Shown in pieces: positions 16,386-23,910 of a stretch of DNA of 34,270 nucleotides. How positions within the stretch are numbered: position 1 is the first letter of the stretch; each line of letters starts with the position of its first letter. The notes beneath the pieces were generated by a model that worked only from the letters and a program-made list of their open reading frames with translations, searched no databases and was not told the origin of the DNA. This DNA is from UBA4923 sp964486135 (GTDB lineage Bacteria; Bacillota; Clostridia; Saccharofermentanales; DTU023): the NCBI GenBank assembly GCA_964486135.1, contig CAZAKT010000019.1:1-34270 (forward strand), written 5' to 3'. The position numbers were made by a program, and so were the translations under genes.

Positions 16386-16414
16386 ATAGTATCAGGGCCT
16401 TGAATTCCTGTCAA
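16386..16414 (-). promoter_or_regulatory. Promoter of rplM-rpsI
   Basis: On the minus strand a perfect TTGACA -35 (16409-16414) is followed after 17 bases by TACTAT (16386-16391), with a TG one base upstream making an extended -10. Confidence 0.75.
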
Positions 16415-16499
16415 TACCCGAAATGAAATAGGTCACGAATACGACTGATTTTGAAGTTTTTAACCTTTTTCCACTATTTATCAAGCTTATGAAACACGC

Positions 16500-17783
16500 C
16501 TAACCTTCCGCTTCCCGCCTGGCCTTGATTTTTCTCAGCCAGATCAGCGAGGCGATCAGGGCCGCGACAATCAGGCCGACCACCGTCAGGGCCCCCAAGG
16601 CGGCAAGGACCAGGATGATGGGCTTGGTCTGGCCCACTCCGGCAGTGAAGAAGGGGTCTTCCCCGGCCGGTTCTGAAGGATAGGTTGGCTCCTCCCCCTC
16701 CCTCTCCTGATCCCCGGGGGCTTCGGTCTCCAGCTCCAGGACAGGGACTGCCAATGGGTTGGCGGGTTCCTGTTCGGGCACGCCCTCCAGGCGGGCTGCC
16801 TCCTCCAGGATGGCGCGGACCGGTATGGCCCTGGCCAGGAAGGGGGTATTCTTCATTTCCGTCGGCTCAATACCCAGGGCCGCGCAGACAAACTGGCGGC
16901 CGTCGTGGGTCAGGCCAGAGCCGACCAGGCATTTGCCGGCCTGGGGGGTGGTCCCTGTTTTGACCCCTGTGTACTCTTGGTAATAGTGTGACTGGAAGTA
17001 TTCGACCCCGTAGAGGACTAGGGCATTGGAGTTGCCCATGGGCGCCCACCAGGCGTCCGGATGGGTCGGGGTCGGCTCCAGCCGGTAGTAAGGCAGGGAG
17101 ACGATCTGGGCGATCTGTGGATGCTTCATGGCCTCAGCGGCGATCAGGGCGATATCGCGGGCCGTCGTATAGTGGCTCAAATCCGGCTCATCAAAACCGG
17201 CCGGATTGGTGAAATGGGTCGACTCCGCCCCCAGTTCTGCCGCCCTTTCATTCATGCGCTGGACGAAGAGTTCCTGGGAGGCGGCCGCGTCCCCCCGTCT
17301 ATTGGGGTCGACGGCCCCGTAGGCCCCCCCGTAATTTTGAGCGATGACACGGGCGATATCGTTGGCTGACGCAATCAGCAAGGCCGCAAGGCAATCCAGG
17401 GTCTTCAGCTGGTCTCCCTCCTGAATGTCCTGAATCCTGGCCGAATTCGGATCCAGAAAGACCAGGGATTTGTCAGACACCGTCAGCAGGAGGTCAGGAT
17501 CGAAATTCTTGTCCTCGACCAGGACCAGGGCTGTCATAATTTTCGTGGTGCTGGCGTTGGATCGCTTAGCGTCGGGATTTTTTGACAGGATTTCCCTGCC
17601 CGTCTCCTGGTCGATCACGCAGAAGGACTCGACCTGGATCTCGTCAAAGGTCAGCCAACCCTCGGACTCTTCAGCCCAAACCGGCCAGCTGGCGGCCAGG
17701 GAGGAGACCAGGAGGATCGTCAGCAGGAGGGCGGCGAGCCGGCCCCTGCCCCTCTTCTTCCTGTCAGACATTGCCTTCTTCAT
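16500..17783 (-). CDS. D-alanyl-D-alanine carboxypeptidase (DacF/PBP5 type)
   Basis: This S11-family serine peptidase trims the terminal D-Ala from peptidoglycan stem peptides. The 427 residues hold an N-terminal signal segment (about 14-37, cleavage near VWA-EE). The active-site motifs follow: STTK with S78 and K81, SAN at 139-141, and KTG at 275-277. A C-terminal membrane helix (about 393-420) is followed by a basic tail, anchoring it like other DacA/DacF proteins. The interval 345-392 is an acidic, Pro-rich spacer. ATG 17783 has AGGAGG about six bases upstream and overlaps the threonine synthase-like stop by 20 bases, so it is coupled to that gene. The rplM promoter lies beyond its 3' end; no clear terminator was seen. 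Confidence 0.92.
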   Translation of the reverse strand: MKKAMSDRKKRGRGRLAALLLTILLVSSLAASWPVWAEESEGWLTFDEIQVESFCVIDQETGREILSKNPDAKRSNASTTKIMTALVLVEDKNFDPDLLLTVSDKSLVFLDPNSARIQDIQEGDQLKTLDCLAALLIASANDIARVIAQNYGGAYGAVDPNRRGDAAASQELFVQRMNERAAELGAESTHFTNPAGFDEPDLSHYTTARDIALIAAEAMKHPQIAQIVSLPYYRLEPTPTHPDAWWAPMGNSNALVLYGVEYFQSHYYQEYTGVKTGTTPQAGKCLVGSGLTHDGRQFVCAALGIEPTEMKNTPFLARAIPVRAILEEAARLEGVPEQEPANPLAVPVLELETEAPGDQEREGEEPTYPSEPAGEDPFFTAGVGQTKPIILVLAALGALTVVGLIVAALIASLIWLRKIKARREAEG

Positions 17784-19257
17784 TTGACACCTCCTCATTC
17801 CCTTCATCCCGGCTGAATTTTGCCAGGACCGCCTCTTTCAGGGAAGTCTCCAGGCGGACCAGATCATTTGCTGGGTCATCCTCCGGCAAGGGCCGGTGGG
17901 GGACCCCGCTCTCTTCGGACAGTTTGGCCAGGGCGGCGGCCCGGTCAAGCCGTGACAGGCCGTCGCCGAAGAGGGCCCGCCCGCTCGTGTAATGGTCGGC
18001 CAGGGGCGTGCGCTCCTGAACATAACAGACCGGCGTGTCGTCCCTCTTCTTCGAATGCTTGGCCCAGCAGGCCACAGCGTCCGCCGTCTCGCGGCCCAAG
18101 AGGTAATCGGTCTGGTCATAGACCGAGCGGATCACCCGTTGACAGCGCTTGTAATCATTGCTGTCCACCCGGACAGACTGGTTGAGCAAGGCGACCTCAT
18201 CCTTGGTGAGGAGCTCCTGGTCACCCTCAAAGGCCAGGCTCAATAAGCTTGCCATCCGTCCGCTGTCCCGTCCGGTCACTTCAAAGAGCAGGCGTTCAAG
18301 ATTGACCGGCCAGTTAACACCCGGGTCATCCCGCCGCCTGTTTCTACGGGGGGCAGGCATACGGCCTGAGGCGAAGAGGGGGGAGAGGGAGGCCGGCTCC
18401 CTTTCGCCCACGTAGGCAAATCCCACCGGCAGCTGGAGGCTGCTGGCATAGACCAGGCCCGCAAGGAAACCGAGATGTTCCTTTGAAACCGCGAAATCCA
18501 CCGGCCTGCCTTCGGTCTCCCCTGCCAGTTTAGCGATGACGGCAGTTGCCAGCGCGCCAGCCGTCAGGACCTCCAGGAGATGGCCTGGTCCGAAAAAGAG
18601 CGGCTCATAGCCCTCCCGATTCAAGTCTTCCTCAAAGGAAGGGTCCGCGGCCAGGAGGGAGAACTCCTGATAGCGGTCATCAAAGCGCTCCTCAAAAACC
18701 TGGAGATGTTCCCGGGCTCCTGGCAGGGCCGCCAGCTCTTCTCCCCGGACCCCGTTTTGAGAGACGAAGTAGAAGCTTTCATATTCCGCAGGCTGACTCA
18801 AGGCGGCAACCGCCTGATCCTCTGAGCTGGTCGCCAGTACCAGGGGCCGGAGGCCCCCTTGTCTTTGCTCCGCCAGGTAGGGCAGGAGGCTGGAGAAGAT
18901 CCCGAAACTGATATCAGCCAGGCTCCCTGTCGGAAGGCTGTCGGCATTCAGCAGGTAGTAACGGCCCAGGTAGGGATTGAGGAGGCTGAGGGGAAGTTGG
19001 TATCGCTCCTCCTCAGCTTTAAGCTTGTCCAGGGCCTCCAGGATCACCCGCTCCCAGATTTCCAGGGAGAATTCGGGCAGGAAGCGTTCAAAAAAGATGG
19101 CCAGAACCCGCTCAAGCGGAAGTTCTGCCAGACTTTCCAACTCCAGGGCCTGGGGCAGGCTTTCGGGTACGAACAAGCCGCCTGTTTCCGACAGGCCCCG
19201 CCAAAGGGCCTCGCCACCGCTGACAGCAGGGCCGCCACGCGTGCTAACATATCTCAT
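17764..19257 (-). CDS. Threonine synthase-like protein lacking the PLP lysine
   Basis: The 497 residues align along their length with long-type threonine synthase. The N-terminus MRYVSTRGGP...SGGEALWRGLSETGGLFVPE is the ThrC start domain, and VNLERLLFEVTG and the C-terminal YLLGRETADAVACWAK also match. The cofactor motifs are eroded. Where ThrC has PTLAFKD with the PLP lysine, this protein has PTGSLAD (residues 109-115), putting Ala114 at the lysine. The GATSGDTGSAA phosphate loop becomes LATSSEDQAVAAL (141-153), and the GNFGDIL region becomes VSKEHLGFLAG. It is therefore predicted not to make threonine. The gene is intact, with GGAGGAGA upstream, 28 bases after the TPR gene and overlapping dacF. 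A binding or scaffolding role is possible. A true thrC must lie elsewhere. Confidence 0.75.
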   Translation of the reverse strand: MRYVSTRGGPAVSGGEALWRGLSETGGLFVPESLPQALELESLAELPLERVLAIFFERFLPEFSLEIWERVILEALDKLKAEEERYQLPLSLLNPYLGRYYLLNADSLPTGSLADISFGIFSSLLPYLAEQRQGGLRPLVLATSSEDQAVAALSQPAEYESFYFVSQNGVRGEELAALPGAREHLQVFEERFDDRYQEFSLLAADPSFEEDLNREGYEPLFFGPGHLLEVLTAGALATAVIAKLAGETEGRPVDFAVSKEHLGFLAGLVYASSLQLPVGFAYVGEREPASLSPLFASGRMPAPRRNRRRDDPGVNWPVNLERLLFEVTGRDSGRMASLLSLAFEGDQELLTKDEVALLNQSVRVDSNDYKRCQRVIRSVYDQTDYLLGRETADAVACWAKHSKKRDDTPVCYVQERTPLADHYTSGRALFGDGLSRLDRAAALAKLSEESGVPHRPLPEDDPANDLVRLETSLKEAVLAKFSRDEGNEEVSNEEGNV

Positions 19258-19285
19258 CAAAAACAATCTCCTCCAGTTGCGGGAT

Positions 19286-20128
19286 CTACTGCCCCTCCAT
19301 CCCGGGAAATGTCTTCCGGTAGAGGTCCAGGATCCCGGCGACCGTCTCGTCCTCCCTGCTCTCATTCAGGACCCGCTCAAGCCACTCAAGACGTTCACGC
19401 CGATCTTCGTTTCTCAGGATTGAGGGCCGGATAGCGAAATAAAAGATGAGGAAGATCAGGGTCACGGCGATGACCGCAGCCGCCAGCCCCTGGATCAGAC
19501 GGTTGAGTGACCCAAAAGAGCGCCGGGAGTCCAGGGCCATCCCCTCCTCCATGCGGAGGACCTCCCCCTGCTCACGCCGGCTGGCCATCTGGACCCTGCC
19601 GGTTCCATCCTCATCCGCCGCCCTCTGCAGAATACCGCTTTTCGCCATGTGCGCCCGGACCGGCACCAGGAGCTTCTCGCCCCGCTTCCTCCTGTTGTCC
19701 CTGGCTTCCTCACGGATCCTCTCTTCGCGCGCCGCCAGCCGGAAGCGGTCAACCGCCTTGGCCAGCGCTGTATCGGGGGAGGCCAGCAGGACCTTCTCGA
19801 ACTGCTCCTCGGCGTCGCGGTAGCGTCGCTCCTTGGCCAGGAGGACCCCATAAAGTGAGGCGGCCTGGGCGAATTGCGGCCAGCTGGCCGTCAGTTTTTC
19901 CAGGGCAATCTTCGCGATATCGCTGTTGTCGGTCCTGGCTTGCTTCAAGGCCCGGTTGTAGACGGCCAGGATCCGGTCCTGTTCGCCTTCGGAGGCCAGA
20001 AGGTCCTCGGGTACGGCTGACAATTCCGTATAGGAGTCAATGACGCGATCCCAGTCGAGCGCGTCCGCCCTGTTTTTTGCATGTGGTACGGGCCGGCCGG
20101 CCTGGTTCTGCCGCAAGTTCAATCCCAC
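19286..20128 (-). CDS. TPR-like protein with one C-terminal membrane helix
   Basis: I do not recognise this 280-residue protein as a named family. Residues 24-135 are helical with tetratricopeptide-like spacing; a repeat near 85-118 contains AASLYGVLLAKERRYRDAEEQFEKVL. A charged stretch rich in R, E and K follows (about 125-210), then a single hydrophobic helix at 214-232 (GLAAAVIAVTLIFLIFYFA) and a short charged tail of 48 residues. There is no signal peptide, so the N-terminal repeats are probably cytoplasmic with the tail outside. The start is uncertain: GTG 20128 is the longest; nearby TTG codons are alternatives. It sits 76 bases after the GtrA-FolC gene and 28 before the threonine synthase-like gene. 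Confidence 0.6.
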   Translation of the reverse strand: MGLNLRQNQAGRPVPHAKNRADALDWDRVIDSYTELSAVPEDLLASEGEQDRILAVYNRALKQARTDNSDIAKIALEKLTASWPQFAQAASLYGVLLAKERRYRDAEEQFEKVLLASPDTALAKAVDRFRLAAREERIREEARDNRRKRGEKLLVPVRAHMAKSGILQRAADEDGTGRVQMASRREQGEVLRMEEGMALDSRRSFGSLNRLIQGLAAAVIAVTLIFLIFYFAIRPSILRNEDRRERLEWLERVLNESREDETVAGILDLYRKTFPGMEGQ

Positions 20129-20204
20129 CTCTCAAGCCAATAGATACAGGCTCTCCCGCTTAATCCGGGTTAAAGCTTTTCAAAGACTATTAAACCACAA
20201 GCGC

Positions 20205-22103
20205 CTAATCCATCGTCTGGATGAGCCTGCCCTTTGCCAGCAGATCACGAGCCAGGGGCCTGATCTGACCTGCCAGGTAAAGTGATCCGCAGACACAGAT
20301 CATGGCCTCCTCTTCCCTGGCTTGCATAAGGGCTTCCAGGAGGGCGACCCCGGGGTCGGGCCGGTCAAGAAAACGGACCCTGTCCCCGGCCAGGATATCA
20401 GCCGCCTCCCGGATCAGCTCGGAAGAGGGGAGGCGGCGCTTATCATCCGGTTCCGTTGCCACCAGGGCCACAAGCTTGTAGGGGGCGTCCAGGAGTAGGG
20501 CCTCCAGCATCTCCCGATGCTGCTTATCCGCCATGAGCCCCACGACGAAGACCAGGGGCCGGCCACAGGCCAACTCAGCCAGCGACTCCCTGAGACCCAG
20601 GCAGGCCTGGACATTATGGGCCCCGTCAAGAAGCAGGAGGGGTTCCCGGGACAGGACCTCCATGCGGGCGGGCCAGACACAGGCCGCGATCCCCTGCTGG
20701 ATCTCCTCCTCATCAGCCATACCGGAGGCAAGGACTGCCGCCCGGGCCAGGAGGGCGTAGATGGGCTGGTAGAGCCCCAGCAATCGGGTCGAGTATTCCC
20801 GGCCCTTGTCCAGGCTCCTGAAACGCTGTCCCGACCAGCCGTAATCCATCCTCTCAAAATCGCCATAGCCAAAAAACTGAAGCGGCGCCGATAGCTGGCG
20901 GCAACGTTCCGTAAGAACCAGCCGGGCCTCCCGGGCCTCCTCCTGACCCAGCAGGGCGTCTTCAGGCGCATAGGCAAAGACAGGGCAACCGGTCTTCACA
21001 ATACCAGCCTTTTCCCCCATGATCTCCCGCATGCTATCCCCCAAGCGCTCCATATGGTCAAAACCCGGCGCCCCGATCAGGCAGGCCAGGGGTTTTTCAA
21101 TGACATTGGTTGAATCGAGCCGGCCGCCCATGCCCGTTTCCAGCACAAGGACGTCACAGGCCTCCTCCTGAAACCAGAGGAAGGCCAGGGCGGTCATGAG
21201 ATCAAACTGGGTCGGCGCGGGCCCCCCATCCCTCACCGCCTCTTCCGCCGCCTTTTCAATCCGGGGCATAAGGCGGGCGATGGCCTGGTCGGGAATCTGT
21301 CCCGCCGTAAAGTCCCGGTCAAATTCAGCCAGGCCAGCCGTCCCGTCCAGGACACGGATCCGCTCATTGAAGCGCTCCAGATAGGGGGAGGTGTACCAGC
21401 CGACCTTGTGGCCTGCCTGGCAGAGGCAATGGGTCAGATAGCTGCTGATCGAGCCCTTGCCATTGGTCCCGGCGATATGGAAGGCCGGGCAGGACCGCCA
21501 GGGGTCACCCAGCTGACGGTAGAGGCGGGCGGCCCGGTCACTGCTGTCCTTGTTGGCGAAGACATTGGCGGCCCGGATCGTCTCCAGGGCCCGGTCCAGA
21601 TAGAACTGGGGGTCAGGTGCCTCCGTTTCCGGCAGGGGATCAGCTTCGACAGGGTCTTCCGGCTCTTTGCAGGTCCGGAAGACATAAAATTTTCCCGAGA
21701 CCCGGTTGGCGATGACCACGAAGGCCAGGGCGATCAGCTTGGCCAGATCCAGGGTACCCCGGACCAACTCCGTCGTATTCCCCAGGACATGGCGGACAAA
21801 ATAGATGCCGGCGTATTCAAAGAAGAAGGAGATGGCCAACCTGGATCCAATGAAGCGGAAAAATTCGTCCAAGATTTTTGAGGAGGATCGGAAGACCCAG
21901 ATCCTGTTCAGGACATAGGCGGCCAGGACCGACAGAATGATGGCCGGCACGTCGGAAAAGTACCACTTGGACAAGCCCAACCAACGGCTCATCCCCATAT
22001 AGACGGCGAGGTTGACCAGGGTGGCCACCACGCCGGACACAAAGTATTTTAAAAATTCTACTGTAAAAAACAGGTCAATTAAATGCTGTTTTATCTTTCT
22101 CAT
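20205..22103 (-). CDS. GtrA-like membrane domain fused to folylpolyglutamate synthase (FolC)
   Basis: One uninterrupted frame of 632 residues. Residues 1-143 are a GtrA-like domain with four membrane helices, containing FLKYFVSGVVATLVNLAVY at the start and VIANRVSGKFYVF at the end. A charged, Pro-rich linker spans 144-166. Residues 167-632 are a complete FolC/Mur-ligase unit: P-loop AGTNGKGS (211-218), SPYLERFNERIRV, VLETGMGGRLDSTNVI, FDHMERLG with MGEKAGIVK, PARMEVLSR and LLLLDGAHN. FolC adds glutamates to folates (and in many bacteria glutamate to dihydropteroate); GtrA proteins are thought to flip polyprenyl-phosphate sugars. Fusion of the two is not one I know. The ATG overlaps the cohesin gene stop as ATGA. 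Confidence 0.88.
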   Translation of the reverse strand: MRKIKQHLIDLFFTVEFLKYFVSGVVATLVNLAVYMGMSRWLGLSKWYFSDVPAIILSVLAAYVLNRIWVFRSSSKILDEFFRFIGSRLAISFFFEYAGIYFVRHVLGNTTELVRGTLDLAKLIALAFVVIANRVSGKFYVFRTCKEPEDPVEADPLPETEAPDPQFYLDRALETIRAANVFANKDSSDRAARLYRQLGDPWRSCPAFHIAGTNGKGSISSYLTHCLCQAGHKVGWYTSPYLERFNERIRVLDGTAGLAEFDRDFTAGQIPDQAIARLMPRIEKAAEEAVRDGGPAPTQFDLMTALAFLWFQEEACDVLVLETGMGGRLDSTNVIEKPLACLIGAPGFDHMERLGDSMREIMGEKAGIVKTGCPVFAYAPEDALLGQEEAREARLVLTERCRQLSAPLQFFGYGDFERMDYGWSGQRFRSLDKGREYSTRLLGLYQPIYALLARAAVLASGMADEEEIQQGIAACVWPARMEVLSREPLLLLDGAHNVQACLGLRESLAELACGRPLVFVVGLMADKQHREMLEALLLDAPYKLVALVATEPDDKRRLPSSELIREAADILAGDRVRFLDRPDPGVALLEALMQAREEEAMICVCGSLYLAGQIRPLARDLLAKGRLIQTMD

Positions 22104-23800
22104 AGTTCATCTGGATCCGCCGGATCATCCCGCTCCGGCCGCCTGTGCGTAGAGGGCCTTATCCCCGGCGGGCGTCCCTTGACCGTCCGTTCCCGCTGAC
22201 GCTTTTTTTCACTTTCGCGCAGGGTCTCACTCAAGGCCGACCAGCCGCTATCGGCTTCCAAGGGTTTTTCGACCTCTTCCTGCTCCGGACTGCCTTCCTC
22301 TTCCATCCCTCCCGTCTCATCTGACTCTAAAGGAATATCACTCTCCTCCCCGACCTGGTCCAAGTTTTGGGTCAAGGATTCCCCGAAGAAGCCCTCGGGT
22401 TCACGAAGCTCCGGCCTTGCCGACCGGTCCTCCGGATCTTCCTCCTCCTCTTGCGGATCTTCCCCCTCTGCCAGGTCATTCAGGGTCAGTTCCGGCTTAA
22501 AGGCGGCGCGACGGGCCCGGATGATCAGGAGGGGGATGATGGCCAGCAGGATCAGGATCAGGATCCCCGCCCCTATCAGGACCGAAAGCAGGCTGAAGCC
22601 GAAGAGACTGACCGGCTTGTCGGTCTTTTCTTCAGGCTCTGTGGGCAGGGTTTCCGTCGGATCGGGCTCCGGCTCAACCGTGGGATCCAGGAGGCTCCCC
22701 GCCAGGGGAATAAGCCAGAGATCGGCGCGGATCAGGGAATCCAGGGTATCGTCAAAGAGGTAAAGTTTTTTCTCTTCCGATTCATTGACATGGCAGGCGA
22801 CCAGGTAAAGGTCGGAGGGCAGCCTCTCCCCTTCGACTTCCTCCCCTGCCAGGAGCCGGTCATAGGCGTCCTTTGAAAGATAGTAGTCCTCTGAGGGGCG
22901 GTAGCCGGGTACCTCAACCTCCCGGACTTTCACCGTAGTCAGTTCAAAGCCTTCCGGCAGCTGGTCCTCGGCCAGGACAGCAAAGATGAAGTAACGGGCT
23001 GACCACTCAGTTCGGTAGTAGGGGACAAAGACCCCGACTTCCTCATCGAAATAGTAGAAGCGGGTCGCCCCCTTTTCATCCGCCAGCCAATAGAGGGTCA
23101 TGTCCAAAGGTTCCGAGACATAGGCAAGAAGATGCTTGTCCCCCCACTTCAGCTCCTGGGGCACAAAGGATTCAGGCAATCCATCCTCACCGGGGCTGGT
23201 CTCCGGCACTGCCAAAGCCACCCCATCATAACGTTCCCCGATCGGGGTCTCCGCCTCATGACGGGGCTCAGTCTCAACCGGCTGGGTGCTGGCGCTTGTC
23301 GTCGTGGACGGCTTTGTACCGGTCGTGGTTGGCTTGGTCGTGGTGGCAGGCGCGGCGGGGGGGTCGATCAGATTGATGGAGACCTTGGCGCCAACGCCGA
23401 GCGGGATCTGTCCGTCACTGCCTTCAACTACCACGATTTCCGCCGTGCCCTTGCCCAGGACCTTGAAGGTCACCGAGGCGGCGCTGCTGACGGTCGTATA
23501 GTCGCTCCCATAGGCCCCTACAATGACCCTGTCTGAAGAAGCATTCTGATTGAATAACGGCAGATTCGAACGATTGCTGGCACCCGAATAGGCCAGAAGG
23601 CTGCTGTCGAAGCGGATGGTAATGTCATAGGCTACCGTTTCCACGGAGGGAAAACCCAGGTTAACGGTGACCGTCTTGCCAACCTGGCCCTCATTAGGGC
23701 CCGATATCGATACGTTCGCGGCATAGACAGGCCGGGGCAGGAAGAGGATGGTAAAAAGAAGGATAAGCGCCAGGCACAGCGCCGTATTTTTCAGTCTCAT
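22100..23800 (-). CDS. Membrane-anchored cohesin-domain protein
   Basis: The 566 residues begin with a signal peptide (MRLKNTALCLALILLFTILF, cleavage near VYA-A at 27). Residues 28-145 form a cohesin domain: NVSISGPNEGQVGKTVTVNL, VAYDITIRFDSSLLAYSGAS, and ASVTFKVLGKGTAEIVV. A Thr/Pro-rich linker runs 150-180. Residues 190-372 are an extracellular region with no match I recognise. A membrane helix lies at 404-427. A cytoplasmic tail of about 139 residues follows, very acidic and then basic at the end (RPSTHRRPERDD). Cohesins bind dockerin domains; the gene just upstream encodes a dockerin-bearing wall hydrolase. ATG 23800 has AAAGGA upstream; longer frames start before the signal peptide. The stop overlaps the GtrA-FolC start. 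Confidence 0.83.
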   Translation of the reverse strand: MRLKNTALCLALILLFTILFLPRPVYAANVSISGPNEGQVGKTVTVNLGFPSVETVAYDITIRFDSSLLAYSGASNRSNLPLFNQNASSDRVIVGAYGSDYTTVSSAASVTFKVLGKGTAEIVVVEGSDGQIPLGVGAKVSINLIDPPAAPATTTKPTTTGTKPSTTTSASTQPVETEPRHEAETPIGERYDGVALAVPETSPGEDGLPESFVPQELKWGDKHLLAYVSEPLDMTLYWLADEKGATRFYYFDEEVGVFVPYYRTEWSARYFIFAVLAEDQLPEGFELTTVKVREVEVPGYRPSEDYYLSKDAYDRLLAGEEVEGERLPSDLYLVACHVNESEEKKLYLFDDTLDSLIRADLWLIPLAGSLLDPTVEPEPDPTETLPTEPEEKTDKPVSLFGFSLLSVLIGAGILILILLAIIPLLIIRARRAAFKPELTLNDLAEGEDPQEEEEDPEDRSARPELREPEGFFGESLTQNLDQVGEESDIPLESDETGGMEEEGSPEQEEVEKPLEADSGWSALSETLRESEKKRQRERTVKGRPPGIRPSTHRRPERDDPADPDEL

Positions 23801-23910
23801 TTTTTCCTTTAAGTCACTTTCCTTTAATTCAAGATCCGGAGACCATGGGACCCCGGAGTCAATATTCCGCACCCTGCTGTCAGGAAGACGGCTTTTTAAA
23901 AGTCTAAATC

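Noticed and set aside
20205..22103. GtrA-FolC as a misassembled join of two genes
   Set aside because: The frame runs without gap, stop or odd composition, and the linker is a normal charged Pro-rich spacer. It is kept as a real fusion, to be confirmed by reads.
23801..23910. Separate promoter or terminator between the dockerin and cohesin genes
   Set aside because: Only imperfect GC dyads and no T-run or matched -35/-10 pair were found in the 110 bases.
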